A DNA stretch of 64,000 nt from Bradyrhizobium genosp. SA-3 (GTDB lineage Bacteria; Pseudomonadota; Alphaproteobacteria; Rhizobiales; Xanthobacteraceae): assembly GCF_004212635.1 (NCBI RefSeq), contig NZ_PSRT01000007.1, forward strand, positions 38,407-102,406, in the 5' to 3' direction. The stretch's first letter is position 1. The number at the start of each line of letters is the position of its first letter. Shown piece after piece: positions 27,366-36,854 of the stretch. A program made the position numbers and the translations under genes. The notes below the pieces were generated by a model. That model worked only from the letters and a program-made list of their open reading frames with translations. It had not been told where the DNA came from and made no database searches.

Positions 27366-27845
27366 TCAGGCGACGAAGGCATCGAGCTTGTCGAAGAACG
27401 AGCTCCAGCCGCGCAAATGATTGTCGCGGGCGGTTTCGTCGAAGAACTGGGCGTGATGGAAAACCATCAAGGTGCCGGCGCTGTCCGGCTTCAGCGTGAT
27501 CGTCACCAGCGATTCGCGCTCCGGCGTCGAATGCCAGGCCCAGGTGAAGACCAGCCGCTCGTTCGGCACGACGTCGCGATAGGTACCGCCGGCCTCGAAA
27601 TATTCGCCGTCATCACGGGTGAAGCTGATGCGAAAGCTGCCGCCGGTGCGGACGTCGAGCTCGGCTCGAAGCGTCGCAGGCTTCATGTTCGGCGGCCCGA
27701 ACCATTGCGCTAGCTGCTCGGCTTGCGTCCAGGCCGCGTAGATCTTTTCCGGCCGCGCGCGGAGCCGGCGCGTGAGCGTGAGGCTTGGGCGTTCCGTTGG
27801 GCGCTCGGCGGCGCCGGGATCGGCGTTGACGGCTGCATTGGCCAT
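27366..27845 (-). CDS. SRPBCC/AHSA1 family protein
   Basis: 159 residues with the START-like fold found in Aha1 and many small-ligand-binding proteins. Typical segments are LTRRLRARPEKIYAAWTQAEQLAQWFGPPN and the C-terminal ARDNHLRGWSSFFDKLDAF. ATG at 27845 follows GGAGGAAGAGAC. Its first 136 bases overlap the 3' end of the ArsR-type gene in a different frame. ArsR-SRPBCC pairs are common; the ligand is unknown. Confidence 0.87.
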   Translation of the reverse strand: MANAAVNADPGAAERPTERPSLTLTRRLRARPEKIYAAWTQAEQLAQWFGPPNMKPATLRAELDVRTGGSFRISFTRDDGEYFEAGGTYRDVVPNERLVFTWAWHSTPERESLVTITLKPDSAGTLMVFHHAQFFDETARDNHLRGWSSFFDKLDAFVA

Positions 27846-28174
27846 GTCTCTTCCTCCACGAAGGCGGCGAGGCGATCGAGATTGTCGGACCAGAATTGCG
27901 CATAGCGATTGAGCCAATTCATCGCCTGCTCCATCGGCTGCGCGGTGAGCCGGCAGGCGACCGTGCGCCCGGTCTTCTCCCGCACGATCAGGCCCGCATC
28001 CGTGAGCACGTCGAGATGCTTCATGATCGCCGGCAGCGAGATCGGGAACGGTGCGGCCAGCTCGCTCACCGACAGGCTGTCCTGCTCGCCGAGCCGTGCC
28101 AGCAGGGCACGCCGCGTCGGGTCGGATAGCGCCGCGAAGGTCCGGTCCAGCGTCTCATCCTGATACTTAACCAT
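27710..28174 (-). CDS. ArsR-family transcriptional regulator
   Basis: 154 residues. The winged helix spans about 5-95: LDRTFAALSDPTRRALLARLGEQDSLSVSELAAPFPISLPAIMKHLDVLTDAGLIVREKTG. No metal-binding CxC is visible, so it is probably of the metal-independent type. The last 45 or so residues (rich in Ser, Arg, Pro) are encoded within the start of the SRPBCC gene in another frame and look like a read-through tail. ATG at 28174 lies at the centre of an inverted repeat (28164-28185), a probable autoregulatory operator. Confidence 0.85.
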   Translation of the reverse strand: MVKYQDETLDRTFAALSDPTRRALLARLGEQDSLSVSELAAPFPISLPAIMKHLDVLTDAGLIVREKTGRTVACRLTAQPMEQAMNWLNRYAQFWSDNLDRLAAFVEEETWPMQPSTPIPAPPSAQRNAQASRSRAGSARGRKRSTRPGRKPSS

Positions 28175-28185
28175 GAGGTTTAGTA
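28164..28185. promoter_or_regulatory. inverted repeat over the arsR-type start codon (probable operator)
   Basis: TACTTAACC-ATGA-GGTTTAGTA: 9-bp arms with one mismatch, extended by one more A/T pair. It covers the start codon of the ArsR-type gene, typical of autoregulation. Regulator assignment is inferred. Confidence 0.5.
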
Positions 28186-28280
28186 TAGGCGCGAACGATG
28201 ACGCGTCAAGCCGGAACCTCCGCACGCGGTTCTGCACGAGCGCGTGATCAGGCAGCGGTCAGTGGGGAACGTGGGGCGCG

Positions 28281-28565
28281 CTAGTATGGCGCGACGGCGC
28301 GCGTGCGGCGGTGCACTCGCGGCTGAGGTTGCAACGGCTGCATCTGGCCGTAGCCAAGGCGAGGATTGCGACCGCAGTACAACAGCCGGCCGGAGATGCT
28401 GGCTTGGCACTGCTCATAGGTGCTGTAGGCGCATTCGCCGGGATAGTCGTACTCGCCGCCTTGCGCGCACCAGGGATAGTCGCGCGCGGCGGCTGGAGGA
28501 ATGTTGGCGAAACCGGCAAGGACCGTCACGCCGAGCGTCAGCAGCGCCAATTGGGTGTTGCGCAT
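28281..28565 (-). CDS. small secreted protein, DUF3551-like
   Basis: 94 residues. A signal peptide (about 1-28, ending PPAAA) precedes RDYPWCAQGGEYDYPGECAYSTYEQCQASISGRLLYCGRNPR. Spaced cysteines and the YPWC..CxYSTYEQC pattern mark the DUF3551 family, numerous in Bradyrhizobium. Periplasmic or secreted; function unknown. ATG at 28565 is followed by MRNTQLALLTLGV. Confidence 0.8.
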   Translation of the reverse strand: MRNTQLALLTLGVTVLAGFANIPPAAARDYPWCAQGGEYDYPGECAYSTYEQCQASISGRLLYCGRNPRLGYGQMQPLQPQPRVHRRTRAVAPY

Positions 28566-28662
28566 GATCCAACTCCTCTCTTGCTGGCGTGAGATACGCC
28601 ACCATCCTCACGAGGTTTCGTCGCGCCGGTTTATTCCAGATCATGTGTATCGCGCGCGCAAG

Positions 28663-28690
28663 AAAAAAGCCCTGCCGAACGGCAGGGCTT
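28663..28690 (-). terminator. intrinsic terminator of the Bug-type gene
   Basis: On the minus strand AAGCCCTGCC-GTTC-GGCAGGGCTT forms a 10-bp stem and runs into a T6 tract (28668-28663). It starts 24 bases after the stop of the 28714-29688 gene. Confidence 0.88.
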
Positions 28691-28713
28691 CAATCGCGCT
28701 CATCACAAGATCG

Positions 28714-29688
28714 CTACTCGACCTTCAGGCCGGCGAACTCGACCACCTTCTTCCACTTCTCGGTCTCGGCCTTGATCTCCTCGCCGAACGCCTCGGGCGT
28801 CTGCACCCGCGGCTCGCCGCCGAGCTCGACCAGACGCTTGGCCATGTCGGGCTCCTTCATCAGCGTGTTGATCTCGCTGTTGAGCTTGGCGGTGATCTCC
28901 TTCGGCGTGTTCTTCGGCGCGCCCATGCCGAACAGCGCGCTGGCCTCATAGCCCTTGACGGTCTCGGCGATCGGCTGCACGTCGGGCAATTGCGGCGAAC
29001 GTTCCGTGGTGGTGACGCCGATTGCGCGCAAGCTGCCGGAGCGGATGTGCTGGATGATCGAGGGCATATTGTCGAAGATCACCTGCACCTGGCCGCCGAG
29101 CATGTCGGTGATCGCGGGCGCCGCGCCGCGATAGGGCACGTGCTGCATCTTGCAGCCGGTCATGGCCATGAACATCTCGCCGGACAGATGCACCGAGGTG
29201 CCGTTGCCGGACGAGGCCATGTTCACCTTGCCGGGATTGGCCTTCACATATTCGATGAACTCGGCGACGTTCTTGGCCGGCACGTCCTTGTTCACGGTCA
29301 TCACGTTCGGCACGCGCTGGAACGAGGCGACCGGCGCGATGTCGCGCACGAAGTTGAACTTCAGATTGGCGTAGAGCGAGGCGTTGATGTAGTTGGCCGG
29401 GTTGACCAGCTGCAGCGTGTAGCCGTCGGGCTCGGCGTTGATGACCGATTCGGTGGCGATATTGTTGCCGGCGCCCGGTTTGTTCTCGACCACGAATTGC
29501 TGGCCGAGCCTTTCCGACAGCCGCTGGCCCAGCAGCCGCGCCAGGATGTCGGTGGCCCCGCCCGGCGGATAGCCGACCACCCATTTCACCGGACGGGTCG
29601 GATAATCGGCGGCAAGGGCCTTGGACAGCGGGGTGGCTGCAAGCGGACTGGCGGCGAGCAGGCCCAGCGCGGTACGGCGAGTGATCAT
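28714..29688 (-). CDS. Bug-family tripartite tricarboxylate transporter substrate-binding protein
   Basis: Periplasmic solute receptor of the TctC/Bug family, 324 residues. The N-terminus MITRRTALGLLAASPLAATPLSKALA is an export signal with a twin-Arg. The mature part shows the family patterns YPTRPVKWVVGYPPGGATDILAR, GAGNNIATESV and MQHVPYRGAAPAITDMLGGQVQVIFDN. ATG at 29688 is placed right at the signal. No tctA or tctB membrane genes are adjacent, so it is an orphan receptor, as are most Bug proteins. Ligand is probably a carboxylate (family inference). Confidence 0.9.
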   Translation of the reverse strand: MITRRTALGLLAASPLAATPLSKALAADYPTRPVKWVVGYPPGGATDILARLLGQRLSERLGQQFVVENKPGAGNNIATESVINAEPDGYTLQLVNPANYINASLYANLKFNFVRDIAPVASFQRVPNVMTVNKDVPAKNVAEFIEYVKANPGKVNMASSGNGTSVHLSGEMFMAMTGCKMQHVPYRGAAPAITDMLGGQVQVIFDNMPSIIQHIRSGSLRAIGVTTTERSPQLPDVQPIAETVKGYEASALFGMGAPKNTPKEITAKLNSEINTLMKEPDMAKRLVELGGEPRVQTPEAFGEEIKAETEKWKKVVEFAGLKVE

Positions 29689-29814
29689 CTCAAGGGTTCT
29701 CCCAGTGTTGTTCTTGAAGGCCGGATATCTCGTAAAATGTCGTCGGCCGGGGTTGTAACAAAGCTTGCCGCAGGCGGAAAGTGCACGGGGCGCATCACGA
29801 CGAAAGGATAAGAC

Positions 29815-30225
29815 ATGCCGGTCAAGGTCGAGGCTCTCGATCATCTCGTGATCAACGTCGCCGACGTTGCGGCCACCGCGGAGTGGTACCGCAAGATTCT
29901 CGGCATGGAAGTCAAGGTGTTCGACCCCGGCGGCGGCAAAGCGCCGCGGACTTCGCTACAATTCGGTAACCAGAAGATCAACGTGCGGCCGCGCGATGGC
30001 GACAAGGTGGAGTGGTTCACCGCGGACCACCCAACCGCCGGCAGCGAGGATCTGTGCTTCCTCACCTCCGCCGCTCCCGAAGAGGTGGTGGCGCATCTGC
30101 AGGCCCATGGCGTCGCGATCGAGGAAGGGCCGGGCCCGAGGCAAGGCGCCCGCGGCACGCTGCGCTCGGTCTATTGCCGGGATCCCGATGGCAGCCTGAT
30201 CGAGATCTCGTCGTACGAGGATTAG
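29815..30225 (+). CDS. VOC (glyoxalase/dioxygenase superfamily) protein
   Basis: 136 residues, single VOC domain of two beta-alpha-beta-beta-beta modules. The likely metal ligands are His in ALDHLVINVAD and Glu in CRDPDGSLIEISSYED; the module boundary is near SEDLCFLTS. ATG at 29815 gives MPVKVEALDHLV. It is divergent from the Bug-type gene, with a 126-bp shared upstream region. The reaction cannot be assigned; family members include lyases, dioxygenases and resistance proteins. Confidence 0.85.
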   Translation: MPVKVEALDHLVINVADVAATAEWYRKILGMEVKVFDPGGGKAPRTSLQFGNQKINVRPRDGDKVEWFTADHPTAGSEDLCFLTSAAPEEVVAHLQAHGVAIEEGPGPRQGARGTLRSVYCRDPDGSLIEISSYED

Positions 30226-30250
30226 GGCCTGACGGCCGGCCCCAAGCACC

Positions 30251-30373
30251 GTCATTGCGAGCCAACGGGTCCGCGCGAAGCGCGGCCCGATGACAGGCTC
30301 CGCGAAGCAATCCAGACTGCCTCCGCCGGAACAGCCTGGATTGCTTCGTCGCAAGGGCTCCTCGCAATGACGG
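30251..30373. repeat. intergenic palindromic repeat, family B
   Basis: Outer arms 'gtcattgcgag' and 'ctcgcaatgac' enclose 'aagcaatccag...ctggattgctt' inverted arms, giving nested hairpins. Confidence 0.8.
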
Positions 30374-30492
30374 AGGAGAGAGCGCGACCGCATACTCCCT
30401 CCGCGGATTTGCTTCCCGCGCCATCGGGTGGCAGGAAGACGCAATAATCCAAAGGCAGCCGCCATCAAGATGCAGGCTGCACGGGAGGACAC

Positions 30493-32073
30493 ATGCCCAT
30501 TCAACAGACCGCCGCCGGAATCGTGGGCCCTTTCGACGGGCTCGACGTGCCCTGGCTGCTGAAGCTGCGTGCGGAGGTGCGCGGCTCACATCCGTTCCTG
30601 ATCTGGGCGCCGTTCGATGCGCCGGCGCGGCGCTGGAGCTATGGCGAGTTTCACGAGCGGGTCGGCGCCCTCGCTGCGGGCCTCGCAAGGCGCGGCGTCA
30701 GGCCGGGCGAATATGTGCTCATCCATCTCGACAATTGCATCGAGGCGATGCTGGCGTGGTTCGCCTGCGTCGAGCTCGGGGCCGTCGCGGTGACCACCAA
30801 CACCCGCTCGGCGCCGGCCGAGATCGCGTACTTCGCCGATCATTGCGGCGCGGTCGCCGCGATCACGCAGCCGGCCTATGCGGAAGTTGTCGCGCAGAAC
30901 TGCCGCAACGTCCGCTGGATGGCGGTGACCTCGCATGATGCGGGCACAGCGCCGGCGCAAGCGATCGCGCGCGGCGACAGTTTCGAATCCCTGTTCACCG
31001 ACAGCGCGGATCGCCCCAGGCGCGCCACCGATCCGCTCGCGCCGTGCAGCGTGCAATACACATCAGGCACGACGTCGCGCCCCAAGGCGGTGCTGTGGAC
31101 CCACGCCAACGCGCTGTGGGGCGCCAAGATCAACGCCGCGCATGAAGACCTTCATGCCGGCGACGTGCACCAGGCCTATCTGCCGCTGTTCCACACCAAT
31201 GCGCTGGCCTATTCCATGCTGGCGACGCTGTGGGTCGGCGCCACCTGCGTGATCCAGCCGCGCTTCTCCGCCAGCCGGTTCTGGCGCGTCGCGCGCGAGC
31301 ACGGCTCGACCTGGACCTCGACGATTCCGTTCTGCATGAAAGCGCTGCTCGAGCAGGAGATCCCGAACGACCACAAATTCCGCCTGTGGGGCAGTGCGAT
31401 CAACGAGCCGCCGGCCTTCGCCGCATTCGGCGTCAAGATCATCGGCTGGTGGGGCATGACCGAGACCATCACCCACGGCATCGTCGGCGAGGTCGACCAG
31501 CCCAACATCCCGATGTCGATCGGTCGCGCGGCGAGTGAGTATCAGATCCGCATCACCGATGATGATGGCCGGCCGACGGAAGTCGGCGGCACCGGCAATC
31601 TCTCGATCAAGGGCATCCCCGGCCTGTCGCTGTTCGCCGAATATCTGCATAACGAGAAAGCGACGCGCGAGAGTTTCGACGAGCACGGCTTCTTCCTTAC
31701 CGGCGACCGTGTCGAACGGCTGGCGGACGGCTACATCAAGTTCGGCGACCGCGCCAAGGACATGCTGAAGGTCGGCGGCGAGAACGTCGCGGCGTCCGAG
31801 ATCGAGCAGGTGATCGCGCTGGTTCCCGGCGTGCGCGAAGCGGCCGTGGTGGCGAAGACGCATCCGATGCTGGACGAGGTGCCGGTCGTCTTCATCATCC
31901 CGCAGGGCGGCGTCTCGGGTGCTGCGCCCGACCTGCATGATCGCGTGATGGCGGCCTGCCGCGCCGGCCTGGCCGACTTCAAGGTGCCGCGCGAGATCAG
32001 GCTCGTCGACGACATGCCGCGCTCGACGCTGGAGAAGGTGGCGAAGGCGGAGCTGCGGAAGATGGTGGGGTGA
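30493..32073 (+). CDS. AMP-dependent acyl-CoA synthetase/ligase (ANL superfamily)
   Basis: Activates a carboxylate via acyl-adenylate and loads it onto CoA; 526 residues. Core motifs are A3 QYTSGTTSRPKAVLWTH (about 190), A5 GWWGMTETITHG (about 320), A7 FFLTGDRVERLADGYIKFGDRAKDMLKVGGENVAASEIE (about 400-440) and the final Lys in STLEKVAKAEL. Sequence feel is closest to CaiC-like and long-chain-type ligases; substrate uncertain. ATG at 30493 follows GGGAGGAC. It stands alone between two palindromic repeats. Confidence 0.9.
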   Translation: MPIQQTAAGIVGPFDGLDVPWLLKLRAEVRGSHPFLIWAPFDAPARRWSYGEFHERVGALAAGLARRGVRPGEYVLIHLDNCIEAMLAWFACVELGAVAVTTNTRSAPAEIAYFADHCGAVAAITQPAYAEVVAQNCRNVRWMAVTSHDAGTAPAQAIARGDSFESLFTDSADRPRRATDPLAPCSVQYTSGTTSRPKAVLWTHANALWGAKINAAHEDLHAGDVHQAYLPLFHTNALAYSMLATLWVGATCVIQPRFSASRFWRVAREHGSTWTSTIPFCMKALLEQEIPNDHKFRLWGSAINEPPAFAAFGVKIIGWWGMTETITHGIVGEVDQPNIPMSIGRAASEYQIRITDDDGRPTEVGGTGNLSIKGIPGLSLFAEYLHNEKATRESFDEHGFFLTGDRVERLADGYIKFGDRAKDMLKVGGENVAASEIEQVIALVPGVREAAVVAKTHPMLDEVPVVFIIPQGGVSGAAPDLHDRVMAACRAGLADFKVPREIRLVDDMPRSTLEKVAKAELRKMVG

Positions 32074-32090
32074 GGCGCGCTGCCTCCCCA

Positions 32091-32221
32091 ACGTCGTCCC
32101 GGCGAAGGCCGGGACCCATACCGCGTGATCTATCGATTGCGGTTGATCGTAGTACCGAACGGCGAATCTTCGTCAAGCTGCTCCCCGGGGTTATGGGTCC
32201 CGGCCTTCGCCGGGACGACAC
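32091..32221. repeat. intergenic palindromic repeat, family C
   Basis: Outer arms 'gtcgtcccggcgaaggccgggaccca' and 'tgggtcccggccttcgccgggacgac' are inverted; the inner part contains 'ggttgatcgtagtaccgaac'. Related to 26457-26587. Confidence 0.85.
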
Positions 32222-32263
32222 CGAGGGTGTGGCAATAGCTCCGCCAGAGCAACAACACCGAGA

Positions 32264-33358
32264 TCAAAACGACCCCAGCGCCACCGGGCGGAACGCCTGC
32301 AACAGCTGCTGGTCGAGCTTGCCGCCCATGCCTTCCATCATCGTGAACGCACGCGCGTGGGTGAAGGGCATGCGGTAGGCCCGCTTCTCCACCAGCGCGG
32401 CGTAGATGTCGACGATCGTCGTCAGCCGCACGATGTCGCTGATCTGGTTCGACGACAGGCCGTTCGGATAGCCGCTGCCGTCGAGGAATTCGTGGTGATG
32501 CAGGATGACGTCGAGCATCTCCGGCGGGAAGCCGCCTTGCGCGGCGAGCGCGTCATAGCCGCGGCGGGGATGCTGGCGGACCTCGGCCATCTCCTCGTCG
32601 GTGAGCTTGCCGGGCTTGTCGAGCAGCGCGGAGGGAACGAAGGCCTTGCCGACGTCATGCAGCAGCGCGGCGCGGGTCAGGCGGCGCTGGTCGTCCTCGC
32701 GCATGCCGAGATGCTGGGCGAAGGCGACGGCGAAACCGGTGACGAACAGGCAGTGGCGATAGCTGCCGACATGGTGGCAGCCGACCGTGGTGAGCCATTC
32801 GCGCAGCGAGGAGTGCTTGATCGCCTTCAGGATCTTGTTCTCGGCGGCAATGACGTCGTCAAAGGTCAGGGGCACGCCGAGCGGCAGCTTCTCGAACATC
32901 TTGGCCAGGACCGCATGCGCCGCCTCGACGCCGCGGTTGAGCGTCTTGCCGCGATCGGTCGCGTCATAGACGGCGGTGTCCGGGAAGGCGGAGCGGATGC
33001 GCTGAAGGATGGCGTCCGCCTGCAGCGGGCGCGAGATGGTGTCGGTAGCGCCCAGCGCCCAGGCCTGCATGGTGCCGTGATGCAGGGCGTCCGCGAGCAC
33101 GAACAGCCGCGGCATCGACCGATAGGCATCGCCGCGCAGCTTGTTGCGCACCCGCTGCACGCTCTCGGGCGAACGCAAATTGATGTCGACGACGAGGCCG
33201 GAGAGATCGCGCGACGGCTTCTCGGGAATGTCCTGGGTCGTGACCGTCGACACCTCGCCAACCGCTTTCAGGATGCTGACGAGCTCGCTGCTCTCGTCGC
33301 TCCGGTCGGAAGCTAGCAGAAGCCGGCGTTTGGCGGCGGGTTTGGCTGAGGCGTTCAT
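32264..33358 (-). CDS. HD-GYP domain protein with receiver-like N-terminus (probable cyclic-di-GMP phosphodiesterase)
   Basis: 364 residues. The N-terminal 130 resemble a response-regulator receiver fold (LLLASDRSDESSELVSILKAVGEVSTV), but with no clear phospho-acceptor context beyond VVDINLRSP. The HD-GYP domain spans about 170-360: YRHCLFVTGF, LLHDVGKAFVP, the HHHEFLDGSGYPNGL block (GYP intact) and the DIYAALVEKRAYR tail. This predicts hydrolysis of cyclic-di-GMP (family knowledge). ATG at 33358 follows GGGGAAG. It is not near the two GGDEF genes but probably joins the same network. Confidence 0.87.
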   Translation of the reverse strand: MNASAKPAAKRRLLLASDRSDESSELVSILKAVGEVSTVTTQDIPEKPSRDLSGLVVDINLRSPESVQRVRNKLRGDAYRSMPRLFVLADALHHGTMQAWALGATDTISRPLQADAILQRIRSAFPDTAVYDATDRGKTLNRGVEAAHAVLAKMFEKLPLGVPLTFDDVIAAENKILKAIKHSSLREWLTTVGCHHVGSYRHCLFVTGFAVAFAQHLGMREDDQRRLTRAALLHDVGKAFVPSALLDKPGKLTDEEMAEVRQHPRRGYDALAAQGGFPPEMLDVILHHHEFLDGSGYPNGLSSNQISDIVRLTTIVDIYAALVEKRAYRMPFTHARAFTMMEGMGGKLDQQLLQAFRPVALGSF

Positions 33359-33581
33359 GAACTTCCCCAAAAGGTACCGAGAGCACGAGTATTGCCCTTA
33401 AGCCTAAGCCGGATCAGGTTCTCTGGCCCTTAAGAGGCGTGCTCAATGGAACCCTGCGGATTTGAGTGCAATTTGAGCGATTTTCCGCGGTGGGCGGTTC
33501 CAAACAAAAAGTCGAAAAACAACCCCATGCACAGTAGCCGGGCCATTGATAACAAAGAGGATTTTTAACCCTGACAGGTCT

Positions 33582-33669
33582 CCGTCATGGCCGGGCTTGT
33601 CCCGGCCATCCACGTCTTGCCCGCGGCACGCAGAACGTGGATGCCCGGGACAAGCCCGGGCATGACGGC
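33582..33669. repeat. intergenic palindromic repeat, family D
   Basis: Arms 'gtcatggccgggcttgtcccggccatccacgt' and 'acgtggatgcccgggacaagcccgggcatgac' are inverted. Second copy at 38201-38286. The rest of the 404-bp gap holds no gene. Confidence 0.85.
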
Positions 33670-33693
33670 GAGTATGGAGATGCAGGGGACCTC

Positions 33694-33726
33694 AAAAAAA
33701 TCCGCCGGAGGTTACCCTCCGGCGGA
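33694..33726 (-). terminator. intrinsic terminator of the molybdenum hydroxylase operon
   Basis: On the minus strand the 11-bp stem TCCGCCGGAGG/CCTCCGGCGGA (loop 4 nt) is followed by T7 (33700-33694). It lies 38 bases after the large-subunit stop. Confidence 0.9.
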
Positions 33727-33763
33727 CCATCTCATGCAGCCTTGTCGAGCAGCCTGCCCCGCC

Positions 33764-36049
33764 TCACGCCTTCATGCTCGCCTTCACGGCTTCGGCCGTG
33801 ATCGGCAGCGCCCGGACGCGGGCGCCGGAGGCGTTGAAGATGGCGTTGCCGATGGCGGGCGCCACCACCGTCACCGCGGGCTCGCCGACGCCGGTGGCCT
33901 TCTCGCCATTGGCGATCACGGCGACGGCGACCTCGGGCGTCTGGCTCATGCGCAAGGGCGTGTAGCTGTCGAAATTGGTCTGCTCGATGCCACCGTCCTT
34001 GAGTGTCGCCTTCTCGTACATCGCCAGCGACAGGCCCCACAGAGCCGCACCCTCGACCTGGGCGCGGATGTTGTCGGGATGCACCTGGGTGCCGACGTCG
34101 GTTGCGACCGTGAGCTTCTTCACGGTCACCGCGCCCGACGGCGCCACCGCGACATGGGCGACGCACGCCGTCCAGCTTGCGGACTCCCGTTCCTGCGACG
34201 ACACGCAGGCAACCCCCATGCCCTCGCCTTTCGGCAGCTGCTTGGTGCCGTAGCCGGACAGCCCCATCGCGGCGAGCAGCGTGTTGCGCAGCCGCTGCGC
34301 GCCGCCGCCGTTCTTGCCCGCGCCGTCGAGCAGCGAGATGCGGAACTGCGCGGGATCCTTGCCCGCCGCCGCCGCGATCTCGTCGATCATGCTTTCGACC
34401 GCCCAGAAGGTCCAGCCCGGCGCCACCGAACGGAGCTGGCCCGACGGCGTGGCGTTGTGCGCGAGCTCGTTCTTGATCGCGCGCACATAATGGTTGGGCA
34501 CGGTGTAGAAGAAGTCGGCCCCGTTCACGGTGAAACTATCGAGCGAACCCTTCTTGTCGACAGCGGGCGATAACATATCGGGGATTCCCCAGCGCGCGGT
34601 CGGCCAGGCCGAGACCACGTCGTGGCTGATCGCGATGAGCTTGCCATCGCCGTCCACGCCGGCCTTGACCTTTTGATAGGTGAGCGGACGCGAGAAATCC
34701 ATCGTCATGTCGTTCTCGCGCGAGTAGATCACCTTCACCGGCTTGCCGACCGCCTTCGCAGCCTGCACCGCCGGAATCATCATGTCGGCATCGAGACGCC
34801 GGCCGAAGCCGCCGCCCAGCCACATCTGGTGCATGACCACGAATTTCGGATCGATCCCGGCTGCGCCTGCCGCGATCGCGCCGGAGCGCGTCGCGAACTG
34901 GTTGCCGGAATAGATGTGCAGGATCTCGCCCTTGAACTCCGCAGTCGCGTTCATCGGCTCCAGCGGCGCGTGGATGTTGATGCTGGTGGTGTATTCCGCC
35001 TCCAGCACTTTCGCCGCCGAGCCGAACGCGGCGTTGGGATCGCCGTCCTTGACGAAGAACTGGCCGAAATCCTCCAGCGCCTGAAGCCGCTTGGCTTCAT
35101 CAAGCAGCGACTGGCTCGACAGCTTGGCGTTCGGACCGCCGTCATAGGCGATCTTCAGCGCATCCGCCGCCTTGCGCGCATTGGCATAGGTGCTCGCCAC
35201 CGCAACGACCCAACCGGAGGTGGTTCCAGTCTTGTCGTCGAGGATGACTGCTTTCATGAAGCCCGGCACCTTCTTGGCGCCGCTGTCGTCGACCGATTTA
35301 ACCGTGGCGCCGAAGCGTACCGGCGGCGTGACCACCGCGCCATAGGCCATGCCCGGCAGCATCACATCGATGCCGTACTTCGCCGTGCCGTTGGTCTTGG
35401 AGGGGATGTCGAGCTGCGGCACCGAGACACCGATCATGGTGTATTGATCCGGCGTCTTCAGCTTGATCGCCTTCAGCTCGTCCGGCGTGAAGGTTTTCGT
35501 CGCCTTGCCGCTTTTCACGATCTCAGCAAACGACATCTGCTTCTTCGACTTCGGATGCACGATGATGGAATCGCGCACCACGAGCTCCGACGCCGGCACG
35601 CCCATGGCAGCGGCCGCGCCTTCCGTCAGTGCCATGCGGCCCGCTGCCCCCGCGCGACTCATGGCGTCGAAGTTCATCATGGTCGACCAGCTGCCGCCGG
35701 TGATCTGCGCGCCCAGGACGGGATCGTTGAACTTCGGGTCGTTGGAGGCGAGCGCGACGCGCATGTCGCTCCATTTCGCGCCCAGCTCCTCGCAAACGAT
35801 CTGCGCCATGGTGGAGGCGATGTGCTGGCCCATGTCAGCCTTGCCGCAAGTGACGGTGACAAGACCGTCCGGCGAGATCGCATACCAGACGCTCGGCTCG
35901 AAATTGGCCGGCGCCGCAGCGGACGCCTGGTCGATGCCGGGCACGCCGGCATAGCCGAGCACGAGGCCGGTCGCGGCGGTGCCGACCAGGAAGGAGCGGC
36001 GGCTGAGATCAGTCGTCTCAAGGGCGACGTTTTTCACGTGCTTATTCAT
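33764..36049 (-). CDS. molybdopterin-binding large subunit, isoquinoline 1-oxidoreductase beta / aldehyde dehydrogenase type
   Basis: Catalytic subunit of a molybdenum hydroxylase of the xanthine oxidase family (IorB/CoxL-like), 761 residues. The N-terminus has a twin-arginine signal, [21 protein letters not shown], so the enzyme is exported folded. Cofactor motifs are [15 protein letters not shown] (molybdopterin loop) and the catalytic Glu in [21 protein letters not shown] near the C-terminus. ATG at 36049 overlaps the iron-sulfur gene by 4 bases. The oxidised substrate (N-heterocycle or aldehyde) cannot be read. No cytochrome subunit or insertion factor is adjacent. Confidence 0.9.
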   Translation of the reverse strand: MNKHVKNVALETTDLSRRSFLVGTAATGLVLGYAGVPGIDQASAAAPANFEPSVWYAISPDGLVTVTCGKADMGQHIASTMAQIVCEELGAKWSDMRVALASNDPKFNDPVLGAQITGGSWSTMMNFDAMSRAGAAGRMALTEGAAAAMGVPASELVVRDSIIVHPKSKKQMSFAEIVKSGKATKTFTPDELKAIKLKTPDQYTMIGVSVPQLDIPSKTNGTAKYGIDVMLPGMAYGAVVTPPVRFGATVKSVDDSGAKKVPGFMKAVILDDKTGTTSGWVVAVASTYANARKAADALKIAYDGGPNAKLSSQSLLDEAKRLQALEDFGQFFVKDGDPNAAFGSAAKVLEAEYTTSINIHAPLEPMNATAEFKGEILHIYSGNQFATRSGAIAAGAAGIDPKFVVMHQMWLGGGFGRRLDADMMIPAVQAAKAVGKPVKVIYSRENDMTMDFSRPLTYQKVKAGVDGDGKLIAISHDVVSAWPTARWGIPDMLSPAVDKKGSLDSFTVNGADFFYTVPNHYVRAIKNELAHNATPSGQLRSVAPGWTFWAVESMIDEIAAAAGKDPAQFRISLLDGAGKNGGGAQRLRNTLLAAMGLSGYGTKQLPKGEGMGVACVSSQERESASWTACVAHVAVAPSGAVTVKKLTVATDVGTQVHPDNIRAQVEGAALWGLSLAMYEKATLKDGGIEQTNFDSYTPLRMSQTPEVAVAVIANGEKATGVGEPAVTVVAPAIGNAIFNASGARVRALPITAEAVKASMKA

Positions 36050-36537
36050 GAGGGCCTCCGTTCGCTGGAGGTGGCGGATGCGGTGCGCATCTCGGATGCG
36101 GCACGCATGATCGCCTTCTGGATCCGCGAATAGGTCATGCAGCGGCAGAGATTGCCGTCCATGTGAGCGACGACCTCTTCCTTGGTCGGATTGGGATTCT
36201 TCGCAAGCAGCGACGCCGCCTGCATGATCTGCCCGGACTGGCAGTAGCCGCATTGCGGCACCTGCTCGGCGATCCACGCCTTCTGCAAGGGATGATCGCC
36301 CTTGGCGGACAAGCCTTCGATGGTGGTGATCTTCTTGCCGGCGACGTCGCCGACCATGGTCTGGCACGAACGCACGGCTTCACCGTTGACGTGCACGGTG
36401 CAGGCCCCGCACAGCCCGGCACCGCAGCCGAACTTGGTGCCGGTCATCTGCAATTGCTCGCGGATCGCCCAGAGGAGCGGCGTGTCGTTCGCCGCATCCA
36501 CGGACAGACTCCGCCCGTTGATGGTGAGAGTTGGCAT
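36046..36537 (-). CDS. [2Fe-2S] small subunit of the molybdenum hydroxylase (IorA type)
   Basis: 163 residues passing electrons from the molybdenum subunit. The plant-type cluster ligands are in [24 protein letters not shown], and the second cluster is in [12 protein letters not shown] and [12 protein letters not shown]; all eight cysteines are present. ATG at 36537 follows AGGGGAAG; the longer frame upstream is not coding. It overlaps the large subunit by 4 bases (ATGA), so the pair is translationally coupled. It carries no signal peptide and is probably exported with its Tat-bearing partner (inference). Confidence 0.92.
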   Translation of the reverse strand: MPTLTINGRSLSVDAANDTPLLWAIREQLQMTGTKFGCGAGLCGACTVHVNGEAVRSCQTMVGDVAGKKITTIEGLSAKGDHPLQKAWIAEQVPQCGYCQSGQIMQAASLLAKNPNPTKEEVVAHMDGNLCRCMTYSRIQKAIMRAASEMRTASATSSERRPS

Positions 36538-36854
36538 AGGCGTCTTCCCCTGCCGGTGCATGAAGCCGCTTACGGCGGCAACTTGTCTGGCGGACGCCCA
36601 CCGGGCTGGCGTCCCGCCTTGGCAGCAAGCATGATCGCGTTCACGCGCGGAGGCAAATGCAATTTGGAAGCAGTCGAAAAAGCCGGCTCTGCACTTGCTC
36701 GTTGTGCGCCGCGCCGACGGCGCCGACGCAGCCACTGGACACAACAGCACGTGTATCTGACATGCGTGCCATCGCATTCAGGCAGTTTCTTCGAGGTAAC
36801 TTGGCGGACTAGACTGTGACGAAGTGAGGTCAAGCTAGCTGCCGCCGCGAACGT

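Noticed and set aside
28501..29811. 436-codon plus-strand open frame
   Set aside because: Antisense to the Bug-type gene, and it runs through that gene's terminator.
34622..36133. 503-codon plus-strand open frame
   Set aside because: Antisense to the molybdenum hydroxylase large subunit; no domain texture.
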